Origin: an uncultured Lachnospiraceae bacterium
GTDB lineage: Bacteria; Bacillota; Clostridia; Lachnospirales; Lachnospiraceae
Assembly: GCA_947626435.1 (NCBI GenBank)
Contig: CANQSB010000001.1
Coordinates: forward strand, 248,001 to 312,000
Reading direction: 5' to 3'
DNA: 64,000 nt
Both the position numbers and the translations under genes were made by a program. Below the pieces are notes generated by a model. The model ran no database searches. It worked only from the letters and a program-made list of their open reading frames with translations, and was not told the origin of the DNA. Each line of letters starts with the position of its first letter. Position 1 is the stretch's first letter. Shown here in pieces: positions 8,791-17,097 of this stretch.

Positions 8791-10197
8791 TCAATAGTTT
8801 GAACGCTCCTCCTCAGACTTTTCGCTGTTTCTAATCGCGGTTATCTGGTTTTCGTCTATCCCCTCCGTACTCTCCGCCCGAAAAAGAATCTTAAAGGTCA
8901 GAAGCATAAGCCTCAAATCAAGCCATACACTATAATTTTCAATATAAAAAAGGTCAAGCTTAAGCTTATCGTAAGGTGCGGTATTATATTTACCATAAAC
9001 CTGCGCATATCCCGCAAGTCCCGCCTTAACCTTTGTCCTAAACACAAACTCAGGCATGTCCTCCTGATACTGCTTAATAATTTCAGGTCTTTCCGGTCTT
9101 GGACCTATAAACGACATCTCACCCTTCAATATATTAAAAAGCTGCGGAAGCTCGTCAATCCTTACTTTCCGTATAAATCTGCCTACCGGGGTGATCCGGT
9201 CGTCATTTTTAGAGGCAAGCCTCGCGACGCCGTCCTTTTCGGCATCCGTCCTCATGCTCCTGAATTTAAGTATCTCAAACTCCTTCATGTCGCGCGTACA
9301 GCGCACCTGCTTATAAAGCACGGGACCGCCGTCATACAGCTTTATGATAACAGCCGTTATTAGCATAATGGGCGACGTCACCACAATCAATATCACCGAG
9401 CACAGTATGTCAATGACGCGCTTCACCACCCTCTGCTCGATAGTCATAGAGTATTCCCTTGTCAAAAGTATAGGCGTGTCAAACAGGTGAAGCTGATCCG
9501 AGCCCTGAATCATTATGTCAGGTATCTTTGGCATCATATAAATTCTTATACTCTTGCTGTAGCAGAACTTTAAAAGCCTGTTCCTAAGCTTTGTATTTAT
9601 ATCCCACAGCACCACGCCGTCATAGCCCTTGACAATCTCCCTCTCAAGCGCCTCCCTGCCCTCGTCCTCGCGCATACAGCGTATTATATTGTACTTGTCC
9701 TTGCGCGTGGCAAACTTCCTTAATATGTCCTCCATAGGTCTGTCGCCATTTATAAGCAGAAGCCTCTTAGGGGGAAAAAACTGTTGGTACAGCCTGTTGC
9801 TTATAAAAATCCACACTGCGGAAATCGCTATCTGCACCAAAAACATCAGCACGAGCGGATACGCCGTCACAAGTCCGAGCGACAAAAGCGCTATCTGGAA
9901 ATAAGATATGACGTTCACAAACGCGAGCGAGATGACCTGCGAAAAAAACACGTCCATCGCTTTCAGATACCCCACGCGCAAGCCGCCGTAAGTCCCCATA
10001 AAAAACAGGAGAAGCAGAAAATATACCACCGCGAGCAGCACAAAACCGTTCCTGTGGAAGCTTCTCCACATGTGCAGTTGCATGATGTCATTGTAAACCT
10101 TTATCCACACATAGACATAAGCGGCAGTATGAAAAAGCAGCCCTATCAATGACATCTGTAATATAATTGTCCTCTTTGCCGCCTCTAAACGCTTCAT
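8791..10197 (-). CDS. Undecaprenyl-phosphate sugar phosphotransferase (WbaP/CpsE type), initiates the repeat unit
   Basis: 468 residues. Four hydrophobic segments lie in the first 130 residues, then a Rossmann-like region, then a fifth hydrophobic segment (DILCSVILIVVTSPIMLI) leading into the catalytic bacterial sugar transferase domain. Hallmarks are seen: GGPVLYKQVRCTRD, FEILKFRSMRTDAEKDG, GRFIRKVRIDELPQLFNIL and MSFIGPRPERPE. The family moves a hexose-1-phosphate from its nucleotide sugar onto undecaprenyl phosphate at the inner face of the membrane, the first committed step of polysaccharide assembly. It lies between a GT2 gene and the Wzz-like gene, separated by short gaps in one apparent operon. 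Confidence 0.95.
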   Translation of the reverse strand: MKRLEAAKRTIILQMSLIGLLFHTAAYVYVWIKVYNDIMQLHMWRSFHRNGFVLLAVVYFLLLLFFMGTYGGLRVGYLKAMDVFFSQVISLAFVNVISYFQIALLSLGLVTAYPLVLMFLVQIAISAVWIFISNRLYQQFFPPKRLLLINGDRPMEDILRKFATRKDKYNIIRCMREDEGREALEREIVKGYDGVVLWDINTKLRNRLLKFCYSKSIRIYMMPKIPDIMIQGSDQLHLFDTPILLTREYSMTIEQRVVKRVIDILCSVILIVVTSPIMLITAVIIKLYDGGPVLYKQVRCTRDMKEFEILKFRSMRTDAEKDGVARLASKNDDRITPVGRFIRKVRIDELPQLFNILKGEMSFIGPRPERPEIIKQYQEDMPEFVFRTKVKAGLAGYAQVYGKYNTAPYDKLKLDLFYIENYSVWLDLRLMLLTFKILFRAESTEGIDENQITAIRNSEKSEEERSNY

Positions 10198-10218
10198 CCA
10201 TAGCCTCCGAAATCTATC

Positions 10219-10980
10219 CTAAATCCGCCTGAGCACTGCCCTGAACGCCCAAAAGCACATGCAGTAAAGGCTTTTCACAAGCGACAGTCCCTCCTGCTTC
10301 CTGTACAAATTCCAAATGCGCTTCACAGCCCTCGCCTTGTTCGATGACAAAGTGCCTGTGCTTCTTCTATATCTCACAAGCGTACTGTCCAAGCCATGGC
10401 CCGTACCGTATTTTTTGAGTATGTGCCACCAAGTCGCCGTATCCTCGCTCTCGACTTGCGGCATATATATATCTTCCCTGTCTATCTTATCCGTATCAAT
10501 CATCACAGTGGAAGTAAAAATCGTAGTATTTTTAAGCGCCTGCCCGTAAGTAATCGTAGGCGGCACATGAACTATTTTTCCAAGTCCTTTTCCCCGCTCG
10601 TCCGCAAACTCATAGCCCGTAAAGACAAAGCCCGCCCCCCGCTGCTCCATAAAGGCAAGCTCGCTTGAAAGCTTATCGCTTTCCCACAAGTCATCCGCGT
10701 CAAGAAAGCAGATATACCTCCCCCTTGCCTTTAAAACTCCCGCATTTCTTGCCGCCGCCGCACCGCCATTTTTTTCCTGCCTTATAAGCCGTATGCGGCT
10801 GTCCAAAGCCATATAACGTTCAATTACATCACAGCCGTTATCCTTAGAACAGTCGTCAACCAGCAAAAGCTCCCACTCGCCAAAGCTCTGCGCCTGTACT
10901 GTCCTGATTGTTTCTTCTATAAATTCAGCAGCGTTGTAAACGGGCACTATTACGCTTACAATACACCTGTTATTTTCCAT
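10219..10980 (-). CDS. Glycosyltransferase family 2
   Basis: 253 residues. It begins CIVSVIVPVYNAAEFIEETI, followed by LLVDDCSKDNGCDVIE, a GGAAAARNAGVLKARG stretch and the catalytic metal motif CFLDADDLW, all standard GT2. The second half carries MPQVESEDTATWWHILKKYG, the acceptor-side acidic block. It is cytoplasmic and shorter than membrane-linked processive GT2 enzymes, so it probably adds a single sugar. It sits 9 bp after the stop of the upstream GtrB-like gene. Donor unknown. Confidence 0.92.
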   Translation of the reverse strand: MENNRCIVSVIVPVYNAAEFIEETIRTVQAQSFGEWELLLVDDCSKDNGCDVIERYMALDSRIRLIRQEKNGGAAAARNAGVLKARGRYICFLDADDLWESDKLSSELAFMEQRGAGFVFTGYEFADERGKGLGKIVHVPPTITYGQALKNTTIFTSTVMIDTDKIDREDIYMPQVESEDTATWWHILKKYGTGHGLDSTLVRYRRSTGTLSSNKARAVKRIWNLYRKQEGLSLVKSLYCMCFWAFRAVLRRI

Positions 10981-10989
10981 TTCATTAAC

Positions 10990-11931
10990 CTAAAATTCTT
11001 CTTTCACAAGATATTTCGGCCTGTCCTTGACCTCCATATATAGCTTGCTCATATACTGCCCCATTATGCCAATGCACAATAGCTGCACTCCCCCGATAAG
11101 CAATATTATGCATATCGTCGAGGGCCACCCCGCCACAGGGTCGCCATATATAAGCGCCCTCACGAAAATAAACACCATAAACGCAAATGCTACCACGCAA
11201 AATAAAATTCCAAATATCGACGCTATGGAAAGCGGCGCCGTCGAAAACGCCATAATCCCGTCAAGCGAATACAAAAACAGCTTCCAAAACGACCATTTAG
11301 TTTCGCCTGCCGCCCGCTGCACATTTTCATACTCTATCCATTTAGTATTATAGCCGACCCAGCCAAATATTCCCTTTGAAAAGCGGTTGTACTCGCGCAT
11401 AGAGAGTATCGCGTCAGTCACCTGCCTCGTCATCAGGCGGTAATCCCTCGCCCCGTCGACAATCTCCGTCTTTGATATCTTACGCATAAGCCCGTAAAAA
11501 CGCCTTGCAAAAAACGAGCGTATAGGAGGCTCACCCTTTCTGTCAACGCGCCTTGTCGCTACAGAGTCATACCCTTCCTCAATATAACCGTACATTTCAG
11601 GCAGAATAGAAGGCGGGTCCTGCAAATCAGCGTCCATAAGCACCGTAAAATCGCCCGTCGCTTTTTCAAGCCCCGCGATAATTGCCGCCTCCTTGCCGAA
11701 ATTTCTTGAAAACGATACAAGATGAACCCTCTCATCCTTTTCATGGAGCAGCCGCACAGCCTCAACAGTACCGTCTTTTGAGCCGTCGTTTACGAAGATA
11801 AACTCAAATTCCACATCTTTATTGTGGAAAAAAGCCTCCTGCTTGACAGCCTCCGCATAAAAAAGCGGCACACTCTCCTCCTCATTGTAGCAGGGAACGA
11901 TAATGCTTAATGTCTTGGTATATTCTTTCAC
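10990..11931 (-). CDS. GtrB/DPM1-like polyprenyl-phosphate glycosyltransferase (GT2 with two C-terminal spans)
   Basis: 313 residues from the GTG at 11931, which overlaps the TAG stop of the preceding gene by one base (TAGTG) and has GAGG 5 bases upstream; a TTG at 11955 lacks a ribosome site. Motifs: SIIVPCYNEEESVPLFY, FVNDGSKDGT, SRNFGKEAAIIAGLEKATGD and the metal-binding DADLQDPP. Two C-terminal hydrophobic segments (from about residues 230 and 265) match GtrB-type enzymes. The family makes undecaprenyl-phosphate-linked glucose or related sugars for decoration of wall or exopolysaccharides. No GtrA flippase or GT-C partner is visible nearby, so its place in the pathway is unproven. Confidence 0.88.
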   Translation of the reverse strand: MKEYTKTLSIIVPCYNEEESVPLFYAEAVKQEAFFHNKDVEFEFIFVNDGSKDGTVEAVRLLHEKDERVHLVSFSRNFGKEAAIIAGLEKATGDFTVLMDADLQDPPSILPEMYGYIEEGYDSVATRRVDRKGEPPIRSFFARRFYGLMRKISKTEIVDGARDYRLMTRQVTDAILSMREYNRFSKGIFGWVGYNTKWIEYENVQRAAGETKWSFWKLFLYSLDGIMAFSTAPLSIASIFGILFCVVAFAFMVFIFVRALIYGDPVAGWPSTICIILLIGGVQLLCIGIMGQYMSKLYMEVKDRPKYLVKEEF

Positions 11932-12326
11932 TACTGCCTCGTTTCCGCGCCGCAACGCGCATTCTCACTTAATATAACACTTTTCACAATCGCCTCTATG
12001 ACTTCTGTATTTGTCGGTCTTTCATCAGTGTTTTTGTACATACTTCCAAATACAATCTCCATAGCTTCTTTCTTGCCTCTTGCCCAGGCTGTTTCGATTG
12101 AATTTCTGATAGCCCTTTCAATCTGCTTGTCTGTCGTATCAAATCTGCGGGCTAATTCAGGATATAAAAGCTTCGTAACTGATTCCAGCATTTCGGGCTT
12201 TAGGCATGATATGAGCACTGCTTCCCTGAGATAGCGATAACCTCTCTGTCTTGCCTGAAAGCCAAGACGCAGAAGCAGATACGTAGAATTCCTGAGAATA
12301 TCTACTCGTGAATATTCACGCTCCAT
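11931..12326 (-). CDS. Stand-alone Spo0A C-terminal DNA-binding domain protein (no receiver domain)
   Basis: 131 residues from the ATG at 12326 (GGGGGGA 6 bases upstream; a second ATG at 12341 lacks one). It aligns along its length with the effector domain of the sporulation regulator Spo0A: RGYRYLREAVLI, LESVTKLLYPELARRFDTT, the recognition helix IERAIRNSIETAWARG, and RPTNTEVIEAIV near the end. Full Spo0A is about 260 residues with an N-terminal phospho-receiver; here that half is absent and the gene is intact, so this is a dedicated short regulator rather than a fragment. It lies inside the polysaccharide operon after fcl and before the GtrB-like gene. A role in controlling the locus is inference; the DNA-contacting Glu and Arg of the recognition helix are kept. 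Confidence 0.88.
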   Translation of the reverse strand: MEREYSRVDILRNSTYLLLRLGFQARQRGYRYLREAVLISCLKPEMLESVTKLLYPELARRFDTTDKQIERAIRNSIETAWARGKKEAMEIVFGSMYKNTDERPTNTEVIEAIVKSVILSENARCGAETRQ

Positions 12327-12383
12327 TTCCAGTCCCCCCATTTAGGCACCAAAAATGTCAAAAAATTTTATACAGCTTCCGAA

Positions 12384-13325
12384 TCATAGTCGAGCGCTTT
12401 CGACATTTTCCTTAAACCAATCATACGCAAGGCGTATACCCTCGTCAAGCTCAACCTTATGCGTCCATCCCAACTTATGAAGCTTGCTGACGTCTGTAAG
12501 CTTTCTGGGCATGCCGTCCGGCATATCCTCGTTCCATATAATCTCGCCCTCATACCCAACTGTGCACTTCACAGCTTCGGCAAGCTCTTTTATTGTTACC
12601 TCTTTGCCTGTGCCTATATTGACATGCTGCTCGCCCTCATAATTTTCAAGCAGGAAGACACAGGCATCCGCCATATCGTCAACATACAGGAATTCCCTTA
12701 AAGGAGTGCCCGTCCCCCACAGCTCTACGCTTGGGCTGCCGCTAATTTTGGCATCGTGAAATTTCCTTATCATAGCAGGCATTACATGAGAGCCTGACAA
12801 ATCATAATTGTCATACGGTCCATACAGATTAGTCGGCATACAACTTATGAAATTGTCGCCATACTGGCGCTTAAAATACTTGCACATCTGCATTCCCGAA
12901 ATCTTAGCGATGGCATACGCCTCGTTTGTCTCCTCAAGAGGTCCTGTAAGAAGCGCCTCCTCAGGTATCGGCTGCGGCGCAAGCTTGGGGTAAATGCAGG
13001 TGCTCCCCAAAAACAGCAGCTTCTTTACCTTATAATCATGCGCACATTTAATGACATTACACTGAATCTGCATATTTTCATACGCAAAATCCGCGGGCGC
13101 CGTATTGTTGGCGTTTATGCCGCCTACCTTCGCCGCCGCAAGCACCACGACATCAGGACGCTCCTTTTCAAAGAAATCCCTGACCTCACGCTGATTAGTG
13201 AGGTCAAGCTCTCCATGTGTCCTTCCTATTATATTAGTATAGCCTTTCTCTTTCAAATTCCTTACTATGGCTGAGCCTACAAGCCCTCTATGCCCTGCCA
13301 CATATATTTTATCCGATTTATTCAT
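12384..13325 (-). CDS. fcl: GDP-L-fucose synthase
   Basis: 313 residues, the normal length. It is an extended short-chain dehydrogenase: NAD(P)-binding [14 protein letters not shown], the catalytic Tyr-Lys pair in [10 protein letters not shown] with the Ser/Cys region [15 protein letters not shown], and family blocks [13 protein letters not shown] and [14 protein letters not shown]. It epimerises and reduces GDP-4-keto-6-deoxymannose to GDP-L-fucose in the cytoplasm, directly after GMD in the pathway. Its start overlaps the gmd stop by 8 bp. With gmd it shows that the repeat unit contains fucose or a relative. Confidence 0.97.
   Translation of the reverse strand: MNKSDKIYVAGHRGLVGSAIVRNLKEKGYTNIIGRTHGELDLTNQREVRDFFEKERPDVVVLAAAKVGGINANNTAPADFAYENMQIQCNVIKCAHDYKVKKLLFLGSTCIYPKLAPQPIPEEALLTGPLEETNEAYAIAKISGMQMCKYFKRQYGDNFISCMPTNLYGPYDNYDLSGSHVMPAMIRKFHDAKISGSPSVELWGTGTPLREFLYVDDMADACVFLLENYEGEQHVNIGTGKEVTIKELAEAVKCTVGYEGEIIWNEDMPDGMPRKLTDVSKLHKLGWTHKVELDEGIRLAYDWFKENVESARL
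12399..12405 (-). promoter_or_regulatory. Candidate 0A box (TGTCGAA) upstream of the Spo0A-like gene
   Basis: Reading the minus strand, AATGTCGAAAG lies inside the last codons of fcl, 73 bases upstream of the Spo0A-domain gene start. TGTCGAA is the core of the Spo0A binding site. A 7-mer is expected several times per 64 kb on two strands by chance, and others occur (for example at 38375, upstream of the PucR-type gene), so position rather than sequence is what makes this one notable. Confidence 0.25.
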
Positions 13326-14403
13326 TGCTCTCTCCGCTTTTTCTCTTATTTTTATACTCCTCGCAGGACATTCCCGCTATCGCCATCAAGTCTGCGTCCA
13401 TCATCATGGCTACGAGCCGTCCAAAGTCCACCTTGCGTTTCCAGCCAAGCGTCTTTTCCGCCTTAGCGGGGTTGCCCCAGAGAAATTCGACCTCGGCAGG
13501 ACGGTAAAATTCAGGATTTACGTCAACCAAAAGCTTTCCTGTCTCCGCATCATATCCCTTTTCCTTAACACCCTCGCCCTCCCAGCGGATTTGGATGCCA
13601 AGCTCCGCAAATGCCGCCTCTACAAACTGGCGCACAGTATGCGTCTCATTTGTCGCAAGCACATAGTCGCCCGGCGATGGCTGCTGAAGCATAAGCCACA
13701 TGCCCTCCACATAATCGCCTGCAAAGCCCCAGTCTCTCTTAGCATTCATATTTCCAAGCGAGAGCTTGTCCTGCTTGCCAGCTATTATATTGGCTATCGC
13801 AAGTGTAATTTTTCTTGTAACGAAATTTTCGCCGCGTCTTGGCGATTCATGATTGAAAAGAATGCCGTTGCAGGCAAACATATTGTAAGATTCCCTGTAA
13901 TTGACTGTTATCCAGTAGGAATAAAGCTTCGCCACTCCATAAGGGCTCTTGGGATAAAACGGGGTAGCCTCACTCTGCGGCGCCGTTTCAGGAAGTCCGC
14001 CAAACAATTCGGAGGTCGACGCCTGATAATATCTACAGTTGCCGCCGTTGACTCTTATCGCCTCCAAAAGCTTCAACGTGCTTACTCCGGTAGCGTCAGC
14101 AGTGTATTCGGGCACTTCAAAGGATACTCCCACATGCGACTGCGCCGCAAGATTATACACCTCCGTCGGTCTAATCTCACCTATAATGCGCATAAGATTT
14201 GACGAATCCGTCGTATCCGCAAAATGCAGGAAAAACTTTACCTTATTATAATCTGAATTAATCAGATGGTCTATACGCATAGTATTTGATATGCTGTGCC
14301 TCCTGATAAGTCCATGTACCTCATAGCCCTTTGAAAGCAGAAACTCCGCCAGATATGAGCCATCCTGTCCTGTTATACCTGTTATCAATGCAATATTATT
14401 CAT
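13318..14403 (-). CDS. gmd: GDP-mannose 4,6-dehydratase
   Basis: 361 residues. Extended SDR features: the NADP site [15 protein letters not shown], the family block [15 protein letters not shown], the catalytic STSELFG and [12 protein letters not shown] (Tyr-x3-Lys), and [20 protein letters not shown], a GMD signature. It converts GDP-D-mannose to GDP-4-keto-6-deoxy-D-mannose. The gene directly precedes fcl with an 8-bp overlap, so the two pathway steps are translationally linked. It is slightly shorter than bacterial GMDs of 370 or more residues, without loss of a motif. Confidence 0.97.
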   Translation of the reverse strand: MNNIALITGITGQDGSYLAEFLLSKGYEVHGLIRRHSISNTMRIDHLINSDYNKVKFFLHFADTTDSSNLMRIIGEIRPTEVYNLAAQSHVGVSFEVPEYTADATGVSTLKLLEAIRVNGGNCRYYQASTSELFGGLPETAPQSEATPFYPKSPYGVAKLYSYWITVNYRESYNMFACNGILFNHESPRRGENFVTRKITLAIANIIAGKQDKLSLGNMNAKRDWGFAGDYVEGMWLMLQQPSPGDYVLATNETHTVRQFVEAAFAELGIQIRWEGEGVKEKGYDAETGKLLVDVNPEFYRPAEVEFLWGNPAKAEKTLGWKRKVDFGRLVAMMMDADLMAIAGMSCEEYKNKRKSGESNE

Positions 14404-14477
14404 TATCTCCTCCTATTTGTCAGTACCTTTATTTATATTCTGTATTATGCCTATCAAGCTTAGTATACACTCGCTTT

Positions 14478-15335
14478 TTAATTGTTTGTTATATATTCGG
14501 CAATCGCCTTTTCCCAGTCGGCAAACATAAAGTCTGTAGTAAGCTTGAGCATATAATTTTCAAGTATTGAATATGCGGGGCGTGGGGCAGATATTCCTGA
14601 AACGTTTTTGTTGTACTCCTCCGTCGTGACAGTTTCAACTACTGTGCTCCTGCCCGCAAGCCTGTATATCTCACGCGTAAAGTCCGCCCAGTTCGTAGAG
14701 CCCTCGCAGGTGCCATGAAACAAACCAAAATTGTCAGTAGGTAAAAGATACGCAACCGCCTTTGCCAGCTCGTCCGCGCTGGTAGGCGAACCAAACTGGT
14801 CACCCACGACAGTGACCCTATCGTGGCTTTCACTCAAGCCCAGCATCGTTCTCACAAAATTTTTGCCATCACCATAAAGCCATGCTGTACGAATAATAAA
14901 ATACTCTTTTGCAAATTCCTTTACAAAATTCTCACCCGCAAGCTTTGTCTTGCCATAGACAGCCTTTGGATTGGGGGCATCAAACTCTGTATACGGTGTA
15001 CTCGCGTTTCCGTCAAAAACATAGTCTGTAGAAATATGCATCAGCTTCGCTCCGTACCGCGTTGCGGCTATGCTCAGATTCCTGGGACCTATTGCGTTTA
15101 TTTTGTAGGCGTTATCAATATCCGTCTCGCAGCCGTTGACGTTTGTATGCGCAGCGCAATTTATGATTGCATACGGCTTTACCTCGCCTACAAGCTTATT
15201 TACCGCGTCAATATCCGTTATATCAAGCTGGCCGACATCCGTATTTATGCACTCATATTCGTCATTCGCCGCATACAGCTTATTAATCGCCCGCCCAAGC
15301 TGACCGTTGCAGCCCGTCACAATAATTTTTTTCAA
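14478..15335 (-). CDS. rfbD: dTDP-4-dehydrorhamnose reductase
   Basis: 285 residues from a TTG behind a GGAGGAAGGA ribosome site. It starts KKIIVTGCNGQLGRAINKLY, the NADPH loop, followed by INCAAHTNVNGCETD, the catalytic HISTDYVFDGN with PYTEFDAPNPKAVYGKTKLAGE (Tyr-x3-Lys), and RTAWLYGDGKNFV. It reduces dTDP-4-keto-L-rhamnose to dTDP-L-rhamnose. The other three rhamnose genes (rfbA, rfbB, rfbC) are absent from the window and must lie elsewhere if the pathway works. It is followed by gmd after 74 bp. Confidence 0.96.
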   Translation of the reverse strand: MKKIIVTGCNGQLGRAINKLYAANDEYECINTDVGQLDITDIDAVNKLVGEVKPYAIINCAAHTNVNGCETDIDNAYKINAIGPRNLSIAATRYGAKLMHISTDYVFDGNASTPYTEFDAPNPKAVYGKTKLAGENFVKEFAKEYFIIRTAWLYGDGKNFVRTMLGLSESHDRVTVVGDQFGSPTSADELAKAVAYLLPTDNFGLFHGTCEGSTNWADFTREIYRLAGRSTVVETVTTEEYNKNVSGISAPRPAYSILENYMLKLTTDFMFADWEKAIAEYITNN

Positions 15336-15390
15336 AAGTCCTTCCTCCCGTTTTCAAAAATTCACTTCGTACCATCCGGTTCCGAACTTA

Positions 15391-15663
15391 TCAATTGCCC
15401 TTTTCGCCCAAGCCGTCCTCAATCAGTTTCACAAGCTTTTCCAAGGCTTCCTTCTCGTCAGGTCCCTCGCAGCAAAGCTCGATTTCATCGCCGCTCTTTA
15501 CGCAGGCGCCCAGTACGCTGAGCACGCTCTTGGCATTAGCAGTAGCCTCATTAAAGACAAACGTTATATGCGACTCAAACTGCATTGCCTCCTTGCATAA
15601 TGTCCCCGCCGGGCGCAGGTGCAGTCCTGTGGGATTCTTAATTACTACCTTTTGACTTACCAT
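15391..15663 (-). CDS. ptsH: Phosphocarrier protein HPr
   Basis: 90 residues, the usual HPr size. The phospho-acceptor histidine is His15 in NPTGLHLRPAG, and the regulatory serine is Ser46 in ANAKSVLSVL. HPr passes phosphate from enzyme I to sugar-specific EIIA proteins. In Gram-positive bacteria, phosphorylation of Ser46 by HPr kinase makes it the co-repressor for carbon catabolite control. The gene sits alone between glmM and rfbD rather than next to ptsI. A second, histidine-less HPr-like gene lies at 50395. Confidence 0.96.
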   Translation of the reverse strand: MVSQKVVIKNPTGLHLRPAGTLCKEAMQFESHITFVFNEATANAKSVLSVLGACVKSGDEIELCCEGPDEKEALEKLVKLIEDGLGEKGN

Positions 15664-15725
15664 TCGTATCCCCCGTTCTCTTATTTATACAGTTTATACA
15701 GCCATTTAGTACCTTTTATTTACGA

Positions 15726-17075
15726 CTACAGCATCACATTTTGGATAAGCTCCGCAAGCTCTCTCGCGTCTTTCTCTATCATGCTTTGGTCCTTACCTTC
15801 TATCATTACGCGGACAAGTGGCTCAGTGCCGGAGGGTCTTATGAGCACTCTGCCCTCCCCCTCGAATTTCTTACTTATGCGCTCTACCGCTTCGGCAATC
15901 TCAGGATATTCCATATAGCTGTACTTCTTGTGGTTCGGTACGCGCGCGCCTACCAACGCCTGCGGAAGCACCGTCATTATGCTTGAAAGCTCTGACAGCG
16001 TCTTGCCCGTATCCACCATTACCTCAAGCAGATGAAGCGCGCTAAGCAATCCGTCGCCTGTAGTGTTTTCATCAAGGAAAATAATATGTCCAGACTGCTC
16101 GCCGCCAAGGTTTGCGTTGATTTCAAGCATACGCTCAAGCACGTACCTATCGCCCACCTTTGTCTGCTCTATATTGATGCCCCGCTCTTTGCCCATCATG
16201 AAAAAGCCAAGGTTACTCATCACAGTGGCTACAATCGTATTATCCTTGAGCTTGCCCTTCTCCTTCATATGATTACCGATTATTGCCATAATCACGTCGC
16301 CGTCAACGCTGTGGCCGTTCTCATCAACTGCAAGCAGCCTGTCGGCATCCCCGTCAAAAGCAAGCCCGATATTCGCTTTCTCATAAACGACCCGCGCCAT
16401 AAGCTCAGCCATATGCGTAGAACCGCAGTTCGCGTTGATATTCGTACCGTCCGGTGAATTGTGGATAGCCACTACATCAGCGCCAAGCTCCCTCAGCGCC
16501 TCGACAGAGGTATAGTATGACGCTCCCTCCGCGCAGTCAACTACTATCTTCATTCCGCGAAGATTAATCGGCACAGCGCGCACAGAATGATTTATATACT
16601 CCTCACGCGCGTCTGTCCTGTATTTAATCTTTCCTACACTCGCTCCCGTAGGAAAATTTATGTCCTTCATATTGTTTTTGATAAGCGCCTCTATCTCGTC
16701 CTCAAGCGCATCAGGCAGCTTGAAACCCTTACCATTAAAAAATTTAATGCCGTTAAATTCTACCGGATTATGCGACGCAGAAATTACGACGCCCGCATCC
16801 ACCCTGTATTTCTGAGTAAGATATGCTATAGCCGGAGTAGGGATAACTCCTACATATACTACATTCGCTCCCACCGAACACGCTCCCGCCATAAGCGCGT
16901 TTGCAAGCATATCACCCGAAATGCGCGTATCACACCCAACCATGATAGTCGGCTTATGCTCGGTCTCCTTTGAAAGCACATATGCTCCCGCTTGCCCAAG
17001 CTGCATTGCAAGCATCGGCGTCAGCTCGTCATTCGCCACGCCTCTCACCCCGTCTGTGCCAAACAATCTTGCCAT
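15726..17075 (-). CDS. glmM: Phosphoglucosamine mutase
   Basis: 449 residues. Family features: the N-terminal FGTDGVRGVAN, the phospho-serine loop VISASHNPVEFNGIKFF, the metal site LAFDGDADRLLAVD and the sugar-binding GGEQSGHI, plus RPSGTEPLVRVM for phosphate binding near the C-terminus. It converts glucosamine-6-phosphate to glucosamine-1-phosphate for UDP-GlcNAc and hence wall synthesis. It directly follows cdaA and cdaR, the conserved Firmicutes arrangement in which CdaR and GlmM bind and modulate the c-di-AMP cyclase. Confidence 0.98.
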   Translation of the reverse strand: MARLFGTDGVRGVANDELTPMLAMQLGQAGAYVLSKETEHKPTIMVGCDTRISGDMLANALMAGACSVGANVVYVGVIPTPAIAYLTQKYRVDAGVVISASHNPVEFNGIKFFNGKGFKLPDALEDEIEALIKNNMKDINFPTGASVGKIKYRTDAREEYINHSVRAVPINLRGMKIVVDCAEGASYYTSVEALRELGADVVAIHNSPDGTNINANCGSTHMAELMARVVYEKANIGLAFDGDADRLLAVDENGHSVDGDVIMAIIGNHMKEKGKLKDNTIVATVMSNLGFFMMGKERGINIEQTKVGDRYVLERMLEINANLGGEQSGHIIFLDENTTGDGLLSALHLLEVMVDTGKTLSELSSIMTVLPQALVGARVPNHKKYSYMEYPEIAEAVERISKKFEGEGRVLIRPSGTEPLVRVMIEGKDQSMIEKDARELAELIQNVML

Positions 17076-17097
17076 ATGTCAAATCCTCCATATTTTA

